From Streptomyces dioscori (GTDB lineage Bacteria; Actinomycetota; Actinomycetes; Streptomycetales; Streptomycetaceae): DNA of 64,000 bases. This document shows positions 6,377 to 14,738 of this stretch, piece by piece. The stretch covers positions 332,271-396,270 of the forward strand of contig NZ_KZ679047.1 of NCBI RefSeq assembly GCF_003024195.1, read 5' to 3'. The notes under the pieces were generated by a model. That model ran no database searches. It was not told where the DNA came from and saw nothing but the letters and a program-made list of their open reading frames with translations. Every line of letters starts with the position of its first letter. Position 1 is the stretch's first letter. The position numbers were made by a program, and so were the translations under genes.

Positions 6377-8938
6377 CTACTCTGACGCGATGGCGTGCAG
6401 CACGTCCAGACGTGCTGCCCGTCGTGCCGGGCGCAGGCCCGCGAACGCCCCCGCCACGAGCCCCACCCCCGCGATCACGGCGAACTGAACCGGCGGCACC
6501 GCGAACGCGAACGCGCTGTTCGACGCCCCGTCGGACGCCCTGACGAGCACCCAGCCGAGGAAGCCGCCGAGCGCCAGCCCGCCCGCCGTGCCGAAGGCGG
6601 CCACCAGGACGGACTCCCAGCGGACCATGGCGCGCAGCTGCGACCGGGTCTGGCCGACGGCCCGCAACAGGCCCAGTTCGCGGGTGCGTTCGTGGACCGC
6701 GAGGGTCAGCGTGTTGGCGATGCCGAGCACGGCGATGAGCACGGCGAGCGCGAGCAGCGCGTAGACCAGGGTGAGCATCATGTCGATGGCCCCGGCCGAG
6801 GACCGCGCGTACTCGTCGCGGGTCTGCACCTCGGGGTTGCCGTACGCCTTCGCGACCCTTTCAACAGCCGCCTTGCCCTCGGACGCCGTCACGCCGTCCT
6901 TGAAGCTCACGGCGACGACCGTGTCGGAGTCCTGGGTGCGGTGCGGGGCCCAGGCCTCGCGGGTGATGACGTACTCTCCGGCCAGCTCGGAGCGGCCGTA
7001 GACCGCGCGGACGGTGAAGGTCCGCGTCGCGCCGTCGGTGAAGGTGAGCCGGGTGGTGTCGCCCGCACTGAGGTCCTGTTTGTCGGCCTCCTGTTGCGTG
7101 ATGGCGATGCCGTTCGCGCCCAGGTCGCGCGTCGAGCCGCGTATCCCGCCGAGGTCGAAGGTCCGCTCCAGCGCGACCGGGTCCGTGACCGTCAACGCCC
7201 GGCCCTTGCCGTCGACTTCGGCGACCCCGCGGCCCAGCCCGACCGCCGTGTCGACCTCGGCCCGTTCACCGATCGCGCCGGCGAGTGCGGGGCTCAGTCC
7301 GCTGCCGCCCGCGCCGAAGGACGGGGTGCTCACGACGACGTCCCCGGCGAAGGACCGTGACACCGTCCGGTCCATGGTCTCCTTCAGCGAGGCACCGAAG
7401 ACGGTGAACAGTGACACCACGGCCACACCGATCATCAGGGCGCTCGCGGTGGCCGCGGTGCGCCGCGGGCTGCGCAGGGCGTTGCGTGCGGCCAGGGCGC
7501 CGGTGACACCGCGCAGCCGGTCGAGGGGAGCCCCCAGGACGCGTACGGCGGTGGTCGCGGCGACGGGGCCGAGGACCACGAAGGCGGCGAGCGCCAGCAC
7601 CGCGCCCCCTCCCGCGAGCCACAGCGACGGGCTGACGACGACGCCGGTCAGGGTGACGGCGACCGCCAGTGCCGCGACGCCGGTGCCCACGACGGCGCGG
7701 GTCCGGGACGCGCCGGACCGGTCGACGGACGTCTCGCGCAGGGCGGCCAGCGGTGCGGTGCGCCCGGCACGTACGGCGGGCAGCAGCGCGGAGCCGAGGC
7801 AGACCACGACACCGACCGCGAGCGGCAGGACCATGGACAGTGCGCTGATCACCAGGTCGCCCTCGGGGAAGGGGAATCCGATGGCCGGGAACAGTGCCTG
7901 CAGGCCTGCCGCGATACCGATGCCACCCGCGAGACCGGCCGTGGACGCGACCACGGCGACCGCGCTCGCCTCCACGAGCGTCGACGCGGTGACCTGGCGG
8001 CGGGAGGCGCCGAGGGCACGCAACAGGGCGTTCTCACGGGTGCGTTGGGCGACCACGATCGCGAAGGTGTTGTGGATGGAGAAGGTCGCGACGAGCAGCG
8101 CCACACCCGAGAACACCAGCAGGAACGTGGTGAAGAGCGTCAGGAACTGGCCGGAGATCATCTCGGTGTTCTCCGCCGCCACCTCCTGGCCGGTGATCGC
8201 CTCAACACCTGCGGGAAGTTCGGGAGTCAGGGCGTCGACGAGTTCCCGCTGACCGACGCCGGGGCCGGCCCGTACGAGGATGCTCGCGGCCTGGCCGGGC
8301 TTCGCGGTCAGGTACTTCTCGGCGTCGGGGCGTGTCATGCCGGTGAAGGTCACCTGTGCCATGCCGTCCTCGCCCCCGAAGGTCGCGAGGCCCACGATGG
8401 TCACCTCGACGGGATCGGGCGTCCGCAGGGTCGTCGTGTCGCCGACGTGCAGGTCGCCCTTCTCGGCCGCGCCCCGGTTGACGACGACTTCGCCGGACCT
8501 CGCCGGGGCGCGGCCCTCGGCGAGGCGGTAGGCGTTGAGTTCGGGGTCGTCGATCCAGTTGCCCGCGAGGGTGGGCGGGCCCTGGCCGCCGACGGGCTCG
8601 CCGTTCGCGCCGACGAGCTGGCCCGCGCCCTGGATGTCGGGTGCCGCCGCCGCGACACCCGGGGTCTTCTCGACGGCCGCCACCAGGTCGGTGCCGACCG
8701 GCTGCCGTACGCCCTGGCTCTCGCCCGGTGTGGTGATGGTGTCGGCGCTGCGGACCACGGCGTCGGTGCCGCTGGTGGCGTCGCCGAACATCGTGTCGAA
8801 GGAGGCGCGCAGGGTGTCGCCCATGACGAGCGTGCCCGCCAGGAAGGCCACACCGAGCAGGACGGCGAGGAAGGTACCGGCGAACCGCCGCTTGTGGGCG
8901 CGCAGCGAGGAGACGCTGATCCGCACGGACGCGTTCAT
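6377..8938 (-). CDS. ABC transporter permease, FtsX/MacB-like, with two repeated halves
   Basis: 853 aa. The protein starts MNASVRISVSSLRAHKRRFAGTFLAVLLGVAFLAG (first membrane segment). It then has a large extracytoplasmic region to about residue 270, a trio of helices with QRTRENALLRALGASRRQV, four central helices, a second periplasm-like domain, and a final FtsX block with HERTRELGLLRAVGQTRSQLRAMV. Two FtsX domains in one chain are the usual 10-TM actinobacterial form of this permease family, used for export of lipids, peptides or antibiotics. Its ATG overlaps the stop of the ATPase gene (ATGA at 8935-8938), so the two are translationally coupled. Substrate unknown. Confidence 0.92.
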   Translation of the reverse strand: MNASVRISVSSLRAHKRRFAGTFLAVLLGVAFLAGTLVMGDTLRASFDTMFGDATSGTDAVVRSADTITTPGESQGVRQPVGTDLVAAVEKTPGVAAAAPDIQGAGQLVGANGEPVGGQGPPTLAGNWIDDPELNAYRLAEGRAPARSGEVVVNRGAAEKGDLHVGDTTTLRTPDPVEVTIVGLATFGGEDGMAQVTFTGMTRPDAEKYLTAKPGQAASILVRAGPGVGQRELVDALTPELPAGVEAITGQEVAAENTEMISGQFLTLFTTFLLVFSGVALLVATFSIHNTFAIVVAQRTRENALLRALGASRRQVTASTLVEASAVAVVASTAGLAGGIGIAAGLQALFPAIGFPFPEGDLVISALSMVLPLAVGVVVCLGSALLPAVRAGRTAPLAALRETSVDRSGASRTRAVVGTGVAALAVAVTLTGVVVSPSLWLAGGGAVLALAAFVVLGPVAATTAVRVLGAPLDRLRGVTGALAARNALRSPRRTAATASALMIGVAVVSLFTVFGASLKETMDRTVSRSFAGDVVVSTPSFGAGGSGLSPALAGAIGERAEVDTAVGLGRGVAEVDGKGRALTVTDPVALERTFDLGGIRGSTRDLGANGIAITQQEADKQDLSAGDTTRLTFTDGATRTFTVRAVYGRSELAGEYVITREAWAPHRTQDSDTVVAVSFKDGVTASEGKAAVERVAKAYGNPEVQTRDEYARSSAGAIDMMLTLVYALLALAVLIAVLGIANTLTLAVHERTRELGLLRAVGQTRSQLRAMVRWESVLVAAFGTAGGLALGGFLGWVLVRASDGASNSAFAFAVPPVQFAVIAGVGLVAGAFAGLRPARRAARLDVLHAIASE

Positions 8939-9840
8939 GCCGAGGCCCCCTTGCCGTCGGACTTGCCGTCGGACTTGCCGTCGAACGCCTTCAGCCGGTC
9001 CAGGACCCGGTCGGCCGTCGGGGACTCCATGCGGTCCACCAGGCGGCCGTCGGCGAGGAAGACGACCTCGTCGGCGTGCGCGGCGGCGACCGGGTCGTGG
9101 GTGACCATGACGACCGTGCGGTCCATCTGGCGTACGGCCCGGCCGAGCAGGTTCAGGACCTCCTCCCCGGAGCGGGAATCGAGGTTGCCTGTCGGTTCGT
9201 CGGCGAAGACGACATCGGGCCGGCCGGCGAACGCCCGCGCCACGGCGACGCGTTGCTGCTGCCCGCCGGAGAGTTCGGCGGGCCGGTGGTGCAGTCGGTC
9301 GCGCAGACCGACGACGTCCACGAGGGCGTCGATCCACTCGCCGGACGAGCCACCACCCCTGCCGTCGTGCCTGTCATCGTGCCTGCCGCCACCCCTGCCG
9401 TCGCGCCTGCTTCGGCCCTCACGGTCACGGTCACGCCCGCGCCCGCGCTCACGCCCGCGCCCGGCCAGGTCCATGGGCAGCGTGATGTTCTCCGCGACGG
9501 TCAGTGTCGGCACCAGGTTGAAGGCCTGGAACACGAAACCGATGCGGTCGCGGCGCAGCAGCGTGAGCCGGCGGTCGTCGAGCGTGCCCAGCTCGGTGTC
9601 GCCGATGAAGGCCGTGCCCGAGGTGAGGGTGTCCAGGCCCGCCGCGCAGTGCATCAGGGTGGACTTGCCGGAGCCCGACGGCCCCATGATCGCGGTGAAG
9701 CGTCCGGCGGGAAAGGTGACGTCGATCCCGTCCAGGGCCCGTACGGCGGTGCCGCCTGCCCCGTACACCTTGACCGCTCCGGCGACCCGGGCCGCAGTGC
9801 GTGTGCCCTTGGTTGCGGTCGGCGCGGGTGGCGCGTTCAT
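8935..9840 (-). CDS. ABC transporter ATP-binding protein (MacB/LolD type) with Arg/Gly/Asp-rich insertion
   Basis: 301 aa. Walker A is GPSGSGKST (about residues 52-60), the Q-loop is FVFQAFNLVPTLTVAENI, the signature is LSGGQQQRVAVARA, Walker B is VVFADEPTGNLD and the H-loop is VMVTHDP. It pairs with the FtsX-type permease downstream. Unusually, between ITLPMDLAG and WIDALVDVVGL there are about 45 residues of simple sequence rich in R, G, D and H (GRGRERGRGRDRDREGRSRR and following), where family members have a short helix linker. ATG at 9840 overlaps the stop of the upstream SHOCT gene. Confidence 0.93.
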   Translation of the reverse strand: MNAPPAPTATKGTRTAARVAGAVKVYGAGGTAVRALDGIDVTFPAGRFTAIMGPSGSGKSTLMHCAAGLDTLTSGTAFIGDTELGTLDDRRLTLLRRDRIGFVFQAFNLVPTLTVAENITLPMDLAGRGRERGRGRDRDREGRSRRDGRGGGRHDDRHDGRGGGSSGEWIDALVDVVGLRDRLHHRPAELSGGQQQRVAVARAFAGRPDVVFADEPTGNLDSRSGEEVLNLLGRAVRQMDRTVVMVTHDPVAAAHADEVVFLADGRLVDRMESPTADRVLDRLKAFDGKSDGKSDGKGASA

Positions 9841-10154
9841 GCCGCACCGCCCTTGCCCGTACGGCCGTAGCGCTCGTCCGCGCCCGTGCGTCCGAACTGC
9901 TCGTCCAGGACGGAGAGGCGGCGCCAGTACTCGTCCTCGTCGATCTCGCCGGCCGCGAAGCGCCTGCCCAGCATCGCGATCGGCGAGTCGCCGGACGGGC
10001 GGGACCGGTCGGGGCCGTGCCACGGGCCGCGACGGCCGCGCCACACCGTGCGGCGCAGGACGGTCACGACACCGATCACGACGGCCGCCCAGATCAGCGG
10101 GAGGAACAGGATCCACGGGCCGGGGCCGCCGTCCCAGTGCGCCAGCGTCTGCAT
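9837..10154 (-). CDS. SHOCT-domain small membrane protein
   Basis: 105 aa. One N-terminal membrane helix (PWILFLPLIWAAVVIGVVTVL, residues about 13-33) is followed by a basic linker and a C-terminal SHOCT motif (PIAMLGRRFAAGEIDEDEYWRRLSVL, about 59-84). SHOCT modules are short C-terminal oligomerisation-like domains. It is the first gene of the efflux operon and overlaps the ATPase start (ATGA). Its role is probably accessory to the transporter or membrane sensing; not proven. Confidence 0.88.
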   Translation of the reverse strand: MQTLAHWDGGPGPWILFLPLIWAAVVIGVVTVLRRTVWRGRRGPWHGPDRSRPSGDSPIAMLGRRFAAGEIDEDEYWRRLSVLDEQFGRTGADERYGRTGKGGAA

Positions 10155-10374
10155 CTGAAGTCATCTCCTCGGGAGGTCCGGCACTCCGGCCGGTTCCGGG
10201 TGTTCCGGTGATGCTTCGAGGCTCGCGCCGGGAGGGGGTCCGGGTCGTCGTACGGCCAGCGGCAGTGCGCGTACCTCCGTGGGAGTAGGAATGCGGACTT
10301 CAGCTGCTCCTCGCGCCTTCGGCTTCACCTGCCTCTCGCGGCCTGCCTCTCGTTTCTGTCGCCAGCAGTAGTCT

Positions 10375-10396
10375 CTGTAACTACTAGTATGTACAG
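10375..10396. promoter_or_regulatory. 22-bp near-perfect palindrome, likely TetR operator
   Basis: The sequence runs CTGTA-AC-TACTAGTA-TG-TACAG. It equals its own reverse complement except for the two dinucleotides flanking the central TACTAGTA. It lies at the start of the TetR-family gene and between the divergent SHOCT/ABC operon and the TetR/DUF4865 operon, as expected for a TetR autoregulatory operator controlling both sides. Confidence 0.8.
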
Positions 10397-10403
10397 TGTC
10401 TGT

Positions 10404-11009
10404 GTGAGCACTCCGGAGCGTCTGATCGAGGCCACCCGTGAGCTGCTGTGGGAGCGCGGCTACGTGGGCACGAGCCCCAAGGCGATCCTGCAGCGGGCGG
10501 GCGCGGGCCAGGGCAGCATGTACCACCACTTCAACGGCAAGCCCGATCTGGCCCTGGCCGCGATCCGGCGTACGGCCGAGGAGATGCGCGCCACCGCGGA
10601 GGCGGTTCTCGGCGGGCCCGGTTCCCCGTACGAGCGGGTCGAGGCGTATCTGCGGCGCGAGCGCGATGTCCTGCGCGGCTGTCCGGTAGGGCGGCTGACC
10701 ATGGACCCGGACGTCGTCGTGAGCGACGAACTGCGCGCGCCCGTGGACGAGACGCTGGACTGGCTGCGCGAGCGGCTGGCCGGGATCGTCGAGGAGGGCC
10801 AGGAGCGGGGCGAGTTCGCATCGGCGCTGGACGGCGAGGAGATCGCCGCGACGATCGTGGCCACGGTCCAGGGAGGCTATGTGCTGGCCCGCGCGTCCGG
10901 CTCGACCGCCGACTTCGACATGGGGATCCGCGGACTGCTGTCCCTCCTCGCGCCCCGCTCCCCCACCGGCGACTCCCCCACTTCCACGAGCACTTCCACG
11001 AGCGCCTGA
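10404..11009 (+). CDS. TetR/AcrR-family transcriptional regulator
   Basis: About 201 aa. The N-terminal helix-turn-helix is standard: RLIEATRELLWERGYVGTSPKAILQRAGAGQGSMYHHFNGKPDLALAAI (residues about 5-52). The C-terminal ligand domain includes CPVGRLTMDPDVVVSDELR and ends in a Ser/Thr repeat tail. I chose GTG at 10404 because the in-frame ATG at 10389 lies inside the palindrome at 10375-10396 and neither start has a clear Shine-Dalgarno, so a nearly leaderless transcript is likely. TetR genes followed by DUF4865 genes recur in actinomycetes. It probably represses its own operon and perhaps the divergent ABC efflux operon. Confidence 0.92.
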   Translation: MSTPERLIEATRELLWERGYVGTSPKAILQRAGAGQGSMYHHFNGKPDLALAAIRRTAEEMRATAEAVLGGPGSPYERVEAYLRRERDVLRGCPVGRLTMDPDVVVSDELRAPVDETLDWLRERLAGIVEEGQERGEFASALDGEEIAATIVATVQGGYVLARASGSTADFDMGIRGLLSLLAPRSPTGDSPTSTSTSTSA

Positions 11010-11026
11010 GCCGCCGGGAGGCACCG

Positions 11027-11611
11027 ATGCACGCCATGCAGTACGAGATCACCCTGCCCGCGGACTACGACATGGGCATCGTCCGGGACCGGGTGGCCCG
11101 CGTCGGGCATCTGCTCGACGACTGGGACGGCCTCGGCCTGAAGGCCTATCTGCTGCGGGAGCGGGGCGTGGACGGCTCGCCCGTCAACCAGTACGCGCCG
11201 TTCTACCTCTGGGACACCCCCGAGGGCATGAACTCCTTCCTCTGGGGGCCCGGCCTCCAGGGGCTCGTGACCGACTTCGGCCGCCCTGTGGTGCAGCACT
11301 GGGCGGGCCTGGCGTACGAGGACGGGGGCGCCGCCGGTGCGGTGCCCGAGGTCGCGGTACGCAGGCGGGTGAGCGTCCCCGAGGGCGTGCCGCTCACCGA
11401 GGTCGCGCGGGAGGCCGTGGCGGAGGCGGGGCGTCTGGCCGCGCTGGACGGGGTCGTGGGTGCCGCTGCCGCCGTCGACCCGCGTCACTGGGAGGTCGTG
11501 CACTTCTCCCTCTGGGCCCACGACAGGCCCAAGGCCGAGGGCGAGACGTATCGCGTGCTGCATCTGTCGGCGCCGGGGCGGGACCGGCTGCGCAGGGGAC
11601 GGCAGTGGTGA
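11027..11611 (+). CDS. DUF4865 family protein
   Basis: 194 aa, ATG at 11027 with GGGAGG about 6 nt upstream. It opens MHAMQYEITLPADYDMGIVRDRVARVG and contains AYLLRERGVDGSPVNQYAPFYLWDTPEGMNSFLWG and QHWAGLAYEDG. These Trp/Tyr-rich segments are typical of DUF4865 proteins, which resemble small monooxygenase/EthD-like alpha-beta barrels. No catalytic role is established. It is cotranscribed with the upstream TetR gene and overlaps the phosphotriesterase-like gene by GTGA, which implies a shared detoxification-type operon. Confidence 0.85.
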   Translation: MHAMQYEITLPADYDMGIVRDRVARVGHLLDDWDGLGLKAYLLRERGVDGSPVNQYAPFYLWDTPEGMNSFLWGPGLQGLVTDFGRPVVQHWAGLAYEDGGAAGAVPEVAVRRRVSVPEGVPLTEVAREAVAEAGRLAALDGVVGAAAAVDPRHWEVVHFSLWAHDRPKAEGETYRVLHLSAPGRDRLRRGRQW

Positions 11612-12534
11612 GCCGCGGCCTGGCGCCCCGTACCGTCCGCACGGTCCTCGGGGACGTTCCCCCGGCCGAGTTGGGGGTGTGCAACGCGCACGACCATCTC
11701 TTCTTCGGCAGCCCCCGCCTTCCGGGGCAGGAGTTGCGGGACGCGGGCGCCGCGACGGCCGAGCTGACCGCGTTCGGCGCGGCGGGCGGCGGCAGCGTCG
11801 CCCAGTGGACCCCGTACGGGCTGGGGCGGCGGGCCGCCGATCTGCCGCCGCTCGCCCGTGCCGCCGGGGTGCATGTCGTGGCCGCCACGGGACTGCACCA
11901 GGCCGTCCACTACGCGCCGGAGGTGCTCGACCGGCTGCGGGGCAGGCTCGCCGAGGTCTTCGTGTCCGAGCTGACGGAGGGGCTTGCCACGTCCGGTGTG
12001 CGGGCGGGTTTCATCAAGGTCGCGGGCGGTTTCCACGCGCTCGACGCGCATGCCCGCTGGACGATGACCGCGGCGGCCGAGGCGCACCACGCCACGGGCG
12101 CGCCGGTCGCCGTGCACCTGGAGCTGGGCACGGGCGCGCTCGACGTACTCGACCTGCTGTGCGGGGAGTTGGGGGTGGCGCCGAGCAGTGTGATCCTCGG
12201 GCACCTCAACCGCGCCCCCGACCCGGTGGTGCACCGGCAGGCCGCGGAGTCCGGCGCCTATCTGGCGTTTGACGGCCCGTCACGCGCGAACCACGCGACC
12301 GACTGGCGCATGCCCGACGCTGTACGCGATCTCGCCGACGCCGGGTTCGGCGACCGGCTGCTGCTCGGCGGGGACACGACCACGGCCGGGGCCCGCTCGG
12401 TGAACGGCGGGCCTGGAATGCCGTATCTGCTGCGCCGCGTCCGGCCCAGGCTCGAACTCGCCCTGGGAAGTGAGCTGGTGAAGCAGATCCTGACGGCGAA
12501 TCCGCAGCGGGCGTTCGCCGTCGGGTGGACGTAG
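11608..12534 (+). CDS. Phosphotriesterase-family metal-dependent hydrolase
   Basis: 308 aa amidohydrolase-fold TIM barrel. The N-terminal metal motif is CNAHDHLFFGSPRL (HxH, about residues 27-40). FIKVAGGF near residue 137 is the position where a metal-bridging (often carboxylated) Lys occurs. Later metal ligands are in PVAVHLELG (His), ILGHLNRAPDP (His) and LLLGGDTTT (Asp). PTE-family enzymes hydrolyse phosphotriesters or, more often, lactones; here the substrate is unknown. GTG at 11608 overlaps the DUF4865 stop, so expression follows the TetR operon. Confidence 0.88.
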   Translation: MSRGLAPRTVRTVLGDVPPAELGVCNAHDHLFFGSPRLPGQELRDAGAATAELTAFGAAGGGSVAQWTPYGLGRRAADLPPLARAAGVHVVAATGLHQAVHYAPEVLDRLRGRLAEVFVSELTEGLATSGVRAGFIKVAGGFHALDAHARWTMTAAAEAHHATGAPVAVHLELGTGALDVLDLLCGELGVAPSSVILGHLNRAPDPVVHRQAAESGAYLAFDGPSRANHATDWRMPDAVRDLADAGFGDRLLLGGDTTTAGARSVNGGPGMPYLLRRVRPRLELALGSELVKQILTANPQRAFAVGWT

Positions 12535-12587
12535 ACCCACGGGCGGCAGTGAGGACGATGTTCGGCCGCGGGACGGCGGGGGCGGGC

Positions 12588-12634
12588 CGCGCCGTTCCCC
12601 GCGCCCCTCGGGGAGGGGCGCGGGGAACGGCGCG
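12588..12634. terminator. Bidirectional hairpin, 21-bp perfect stem
   Basis: Bases 12588-12608 (CGCGCCGTTCCCCGCGCCCC...) pair exactly with 12614-12634 around a 5-nt loop. It lies between the ends of two convergent genes (stop at 12534 and stop of the ROK gene at 12646). No T-tract is present, as is common for Streptomyces terminators. Confidence 0.8.
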
Positions 12635-12645
12635 ATCAGGTCGGC

Positions 12646-13887
12646 TCAGGCGTGCGCCAGGGCCGCGATCGGGTCGTCCAGCACCGGCTGCCACGCCAAC
12701 TCGGCGGCGCCCACCAGGCTGTTGTGGTCCAGCGTGCAGGCCAGGATGGGGACGCCACCGCTCTGCCCCCACAGGCTCCGGTCGGCCACGACGGCCCGCA
12801 GCCTCTCCGGGTCGGCGTCGAGGAGGGTGCGGTGCAGGCCGCCGAGGATGATGCGGTCCGGGTTGAGAATGTTGACCAGGCCCGCGAGGCCCTGGCCCAG
12901 CCGGTCGACGAGTGCCTCGACGGCGGTGCGTACGCCCGGGTCGGCGTAGTGGTCGCGGATCAGTTCGTTGGCCTGCTGGAGCAGTGACACCTCGGGGCCG
13001 GGGTCGCGGCCGGCCGCCGTCAGGAACGCCAGGGGGTCCGCCTCGACGTCCAGGCAGCCGCGGCTGCCGCAATGGCAGGGACGGCCCTCCGGGTTGACCG
13101 TGAGGTGGCCGACTTCGAGCGCGAGGCCCGAACTGCCCGTGTGCAGGCGCCCGTCGAGCACCAGCGCACCGCCGACACCGCGGTGTCCGGTCGCCACGCA
13201 CAGCAGATCGCGGGAGCCGCGGCCCGCGCCGTGCCGGTGTTCGGCGAGCGCGGCGAGGTTGACGTCGTTGGCGGCGAACGCCGGACCGGTGATGCCGGCT
13301 TCGCGGACGCATTCCGCGAAGATCTCCCGCACGGGCGCGCCGGCCGGCCAGGCCAGGTGCAGCGGGTTGAGCGCGGTGCCCTCTGGTTCGGCGACGGCCG
13401 ACGGGACGGCCACCCCGGCGCCCACACAGCGGCGGCCCGTCTCCCGGAGCAGTTCGGCGCCCGCCTCCACCACCGAGCGGAGCACCTTCGCCGGGTCGGC
13501 GTCCACGGTCTCGCAGCCCGGCGCGGTCGCCACGAGCCGGCCTCCGAGGCCGACCAGGGCGGCCCGGAAGCCGTCGGCGTGCACCTGGGCGGCCAGCGCC
13601 ACGGGGCCGTCCTCGGCGAGTTCGAGCCGGTGCGAGGGGCGGCCCTGCGAACCGGCCGGGGCGCCCGGACGGGCGTCGACGCGGATCAGGCCGAGCGCCT
13701 CCAGCTCCGCGGCGACCGCGCCCGCCGTCGCCCGGGTGACTCCCAGCTCGGCGGTGAGCACGGCCCGGGTCGGCGCGCGTCCCGTGTGCACGAGCTCCAA
13801 CGCGGGTCCGAGCGCACCGCGCCCTCGGTCCAGCCGTGTCCTGGTGCTTCCTTCTCCCACCGCTCCGGGGGCCGCATCGCCGCTCAT
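12646..13887 (-). CDS. ROK-family transcriptional regulator (NagC/XylR-like)
   Basis: 413 aa. Residues about 25-75 form a winged helix (PTRAVLTAELGVTRATAGAVAAELEALGLI). The ROK fold follows, with VGAGVAVPSAV, the signature GHRGVGGALVLDG, EVGHLTVNPEGRPCHCGSRGCLDVEA, which contains the ROK zinc cluster (CHCGSRGCLD), and LVNILNPDRIILGG. Such proteins repress sugar-uptake or catabolic genes. The zinc-site Cys/His residues are intact. No sugar genes are adjacent, and the target is unknown. Confidence 0.93.
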   Translation of the reverse strand: MSGDAAPGAVGEGSTRTRLDRGRGALGPALELVHTGRAPTRAVLTAELGVTRATAGAVAAELEALGLIRVDARPGAPAGSQGRPSHRLELAEDGPVALAAQVHADGFRAALVGLGGRLVATAPGCETVDADPAKVLRSVVEAGAELLRETGRRCVGAGVAVPSAVAEPEGTALNPLHLAWPAGAPVREIFAECVREAGITGPAFAANDVNLAALAEHRHGAGRGSRDLLCVATGHRGVGGALVLDGRLHTGSSGLALEVGHLTVNPEGRPCHCGSRGCLDVEADPLAFLTAAGRDPGPEVSLLQQANELIRDHYADPGVRTAVEALVDRLGQGLAGLVNILNPDRIILGGLHRTLLDADPERLRAVVADRSLWGQSGGVPILACTLDHNSLVGAAELAWQPVLDDPIAALAHA

Positions 13888-13937
13888 GAGGGCGAGTCTC
13901 CCATGATCCGGTGGCCCGGTGACCGGTCAGTAGCCGC

Positions 13938-14642
13938 TCACGCGCTCCGGAGGCCGCTCACCCGCAGGGTGATGTTCAGGCGGCCGGTCAGTCCCAACTC
14001 GGGCGGCGCCGTACCCGCGTGGACGCGCGGCACGCCGTGGTGGGCGAGCCGGGCCGCGCCGCCGAACACGAACAGGTCGCCGCTGCGCAGTTCCACGTCC
14101 GTGTAGGGACGGCCCCTCGACCCGGTGTTGCCGAACCGGAAGACGCAGGTGTCACCGAGGCTCAGCGACACCACGGGGGCGTCGGACTTCTCGTCGCTGT
14201 CGCGGTGCATCCCCATACGGGCGTCGGCGTCGTAGAAATTGATCAGCGCGATGTCGTAGTCGTACGGGGGCGGCGGCGGGCCCTCTGCCGTCGGGAGGTG
14301 GTCGCCCGGAGCGGTCAGCGTGCCGTTGCCGAGCGCGTCCCGTGCCGCCCGGCGCCCCAGTTCCCCCAGCCAGGCGGGGAATTTCTTCACGGGAGCCCCG
14401 TCCCCGTCGACGACCGTTGACGCGTACCCGTACGGATACCAGTGCCATCCGAGGCAGACCTGCCGTGAGGTCATCGTGCCGCCGCCCGGGGTACGGACCG
14501 TGCGCAGTCCCGCGGGCGGCCTGGCCCAGTCGCGGCAGGCCTCCAGGAGCTCCTTCTGGCGCCCGGGCGGCAGCCAGTCCGGCAGGTGCACGGCGCCCGG
14601 CGCGATCTCCGTCCGGCTCCTGGGAAACAGTTCGGCGTCCAT
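13938..14642 (-). CDS. AlkB-like 2-oxoglutarate/Fe(II) dioxygenase
   Basis: 234 aa. INFYDADARMGMHRDSDEK contains the HxD iron motif, and RSGDLFVFGGAARLAHHGVPRV supplies the distal His. RLNITLRVS near the C-terminus carries the 2-oxoglutarate-binding Arg of AlkB proteins (RxNxTxR). It is predicted to repair alkylated nucleic-acid bases by oxidative dealkylation. ATG at 14642 was preferred over an ATG 30 nt upstream because GAGGATGGGAG lies just before it. It is divergent from the rRNA methyltransferase gene. Confidence 0.93.
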   Translation of the reverse strand: MDAELFPRSRTEIAPGAVHLPDWLPPGRQKELLEACRDWARPPAGLRTVRTPGGGTMTSRQVCLGWHWYPYGYASTVVDGDGAPVKKFPAWLGELGRRAARDALGNGTLTAPGDHLPTAEGPPPPPYDYDIALINFYDADARMGMHRDSDEKSDAPVVSLSLGDTCVFRFGNTGSRGRPYTDVELRSGDLFVFGGAARLAHHGVPRVHAGTAPPELGLTGRLNITLRVSGLRSA

Positions 14643-14738
14643 GACTCCCATCCTCGCGCAGGGTCCGCGCACACTCGCGCCGTACCCTCACGTGGCCGCC
14701 GGGCGTCCCTGAGCTGCGCCTCAGTTAGCCTGGTCCCG

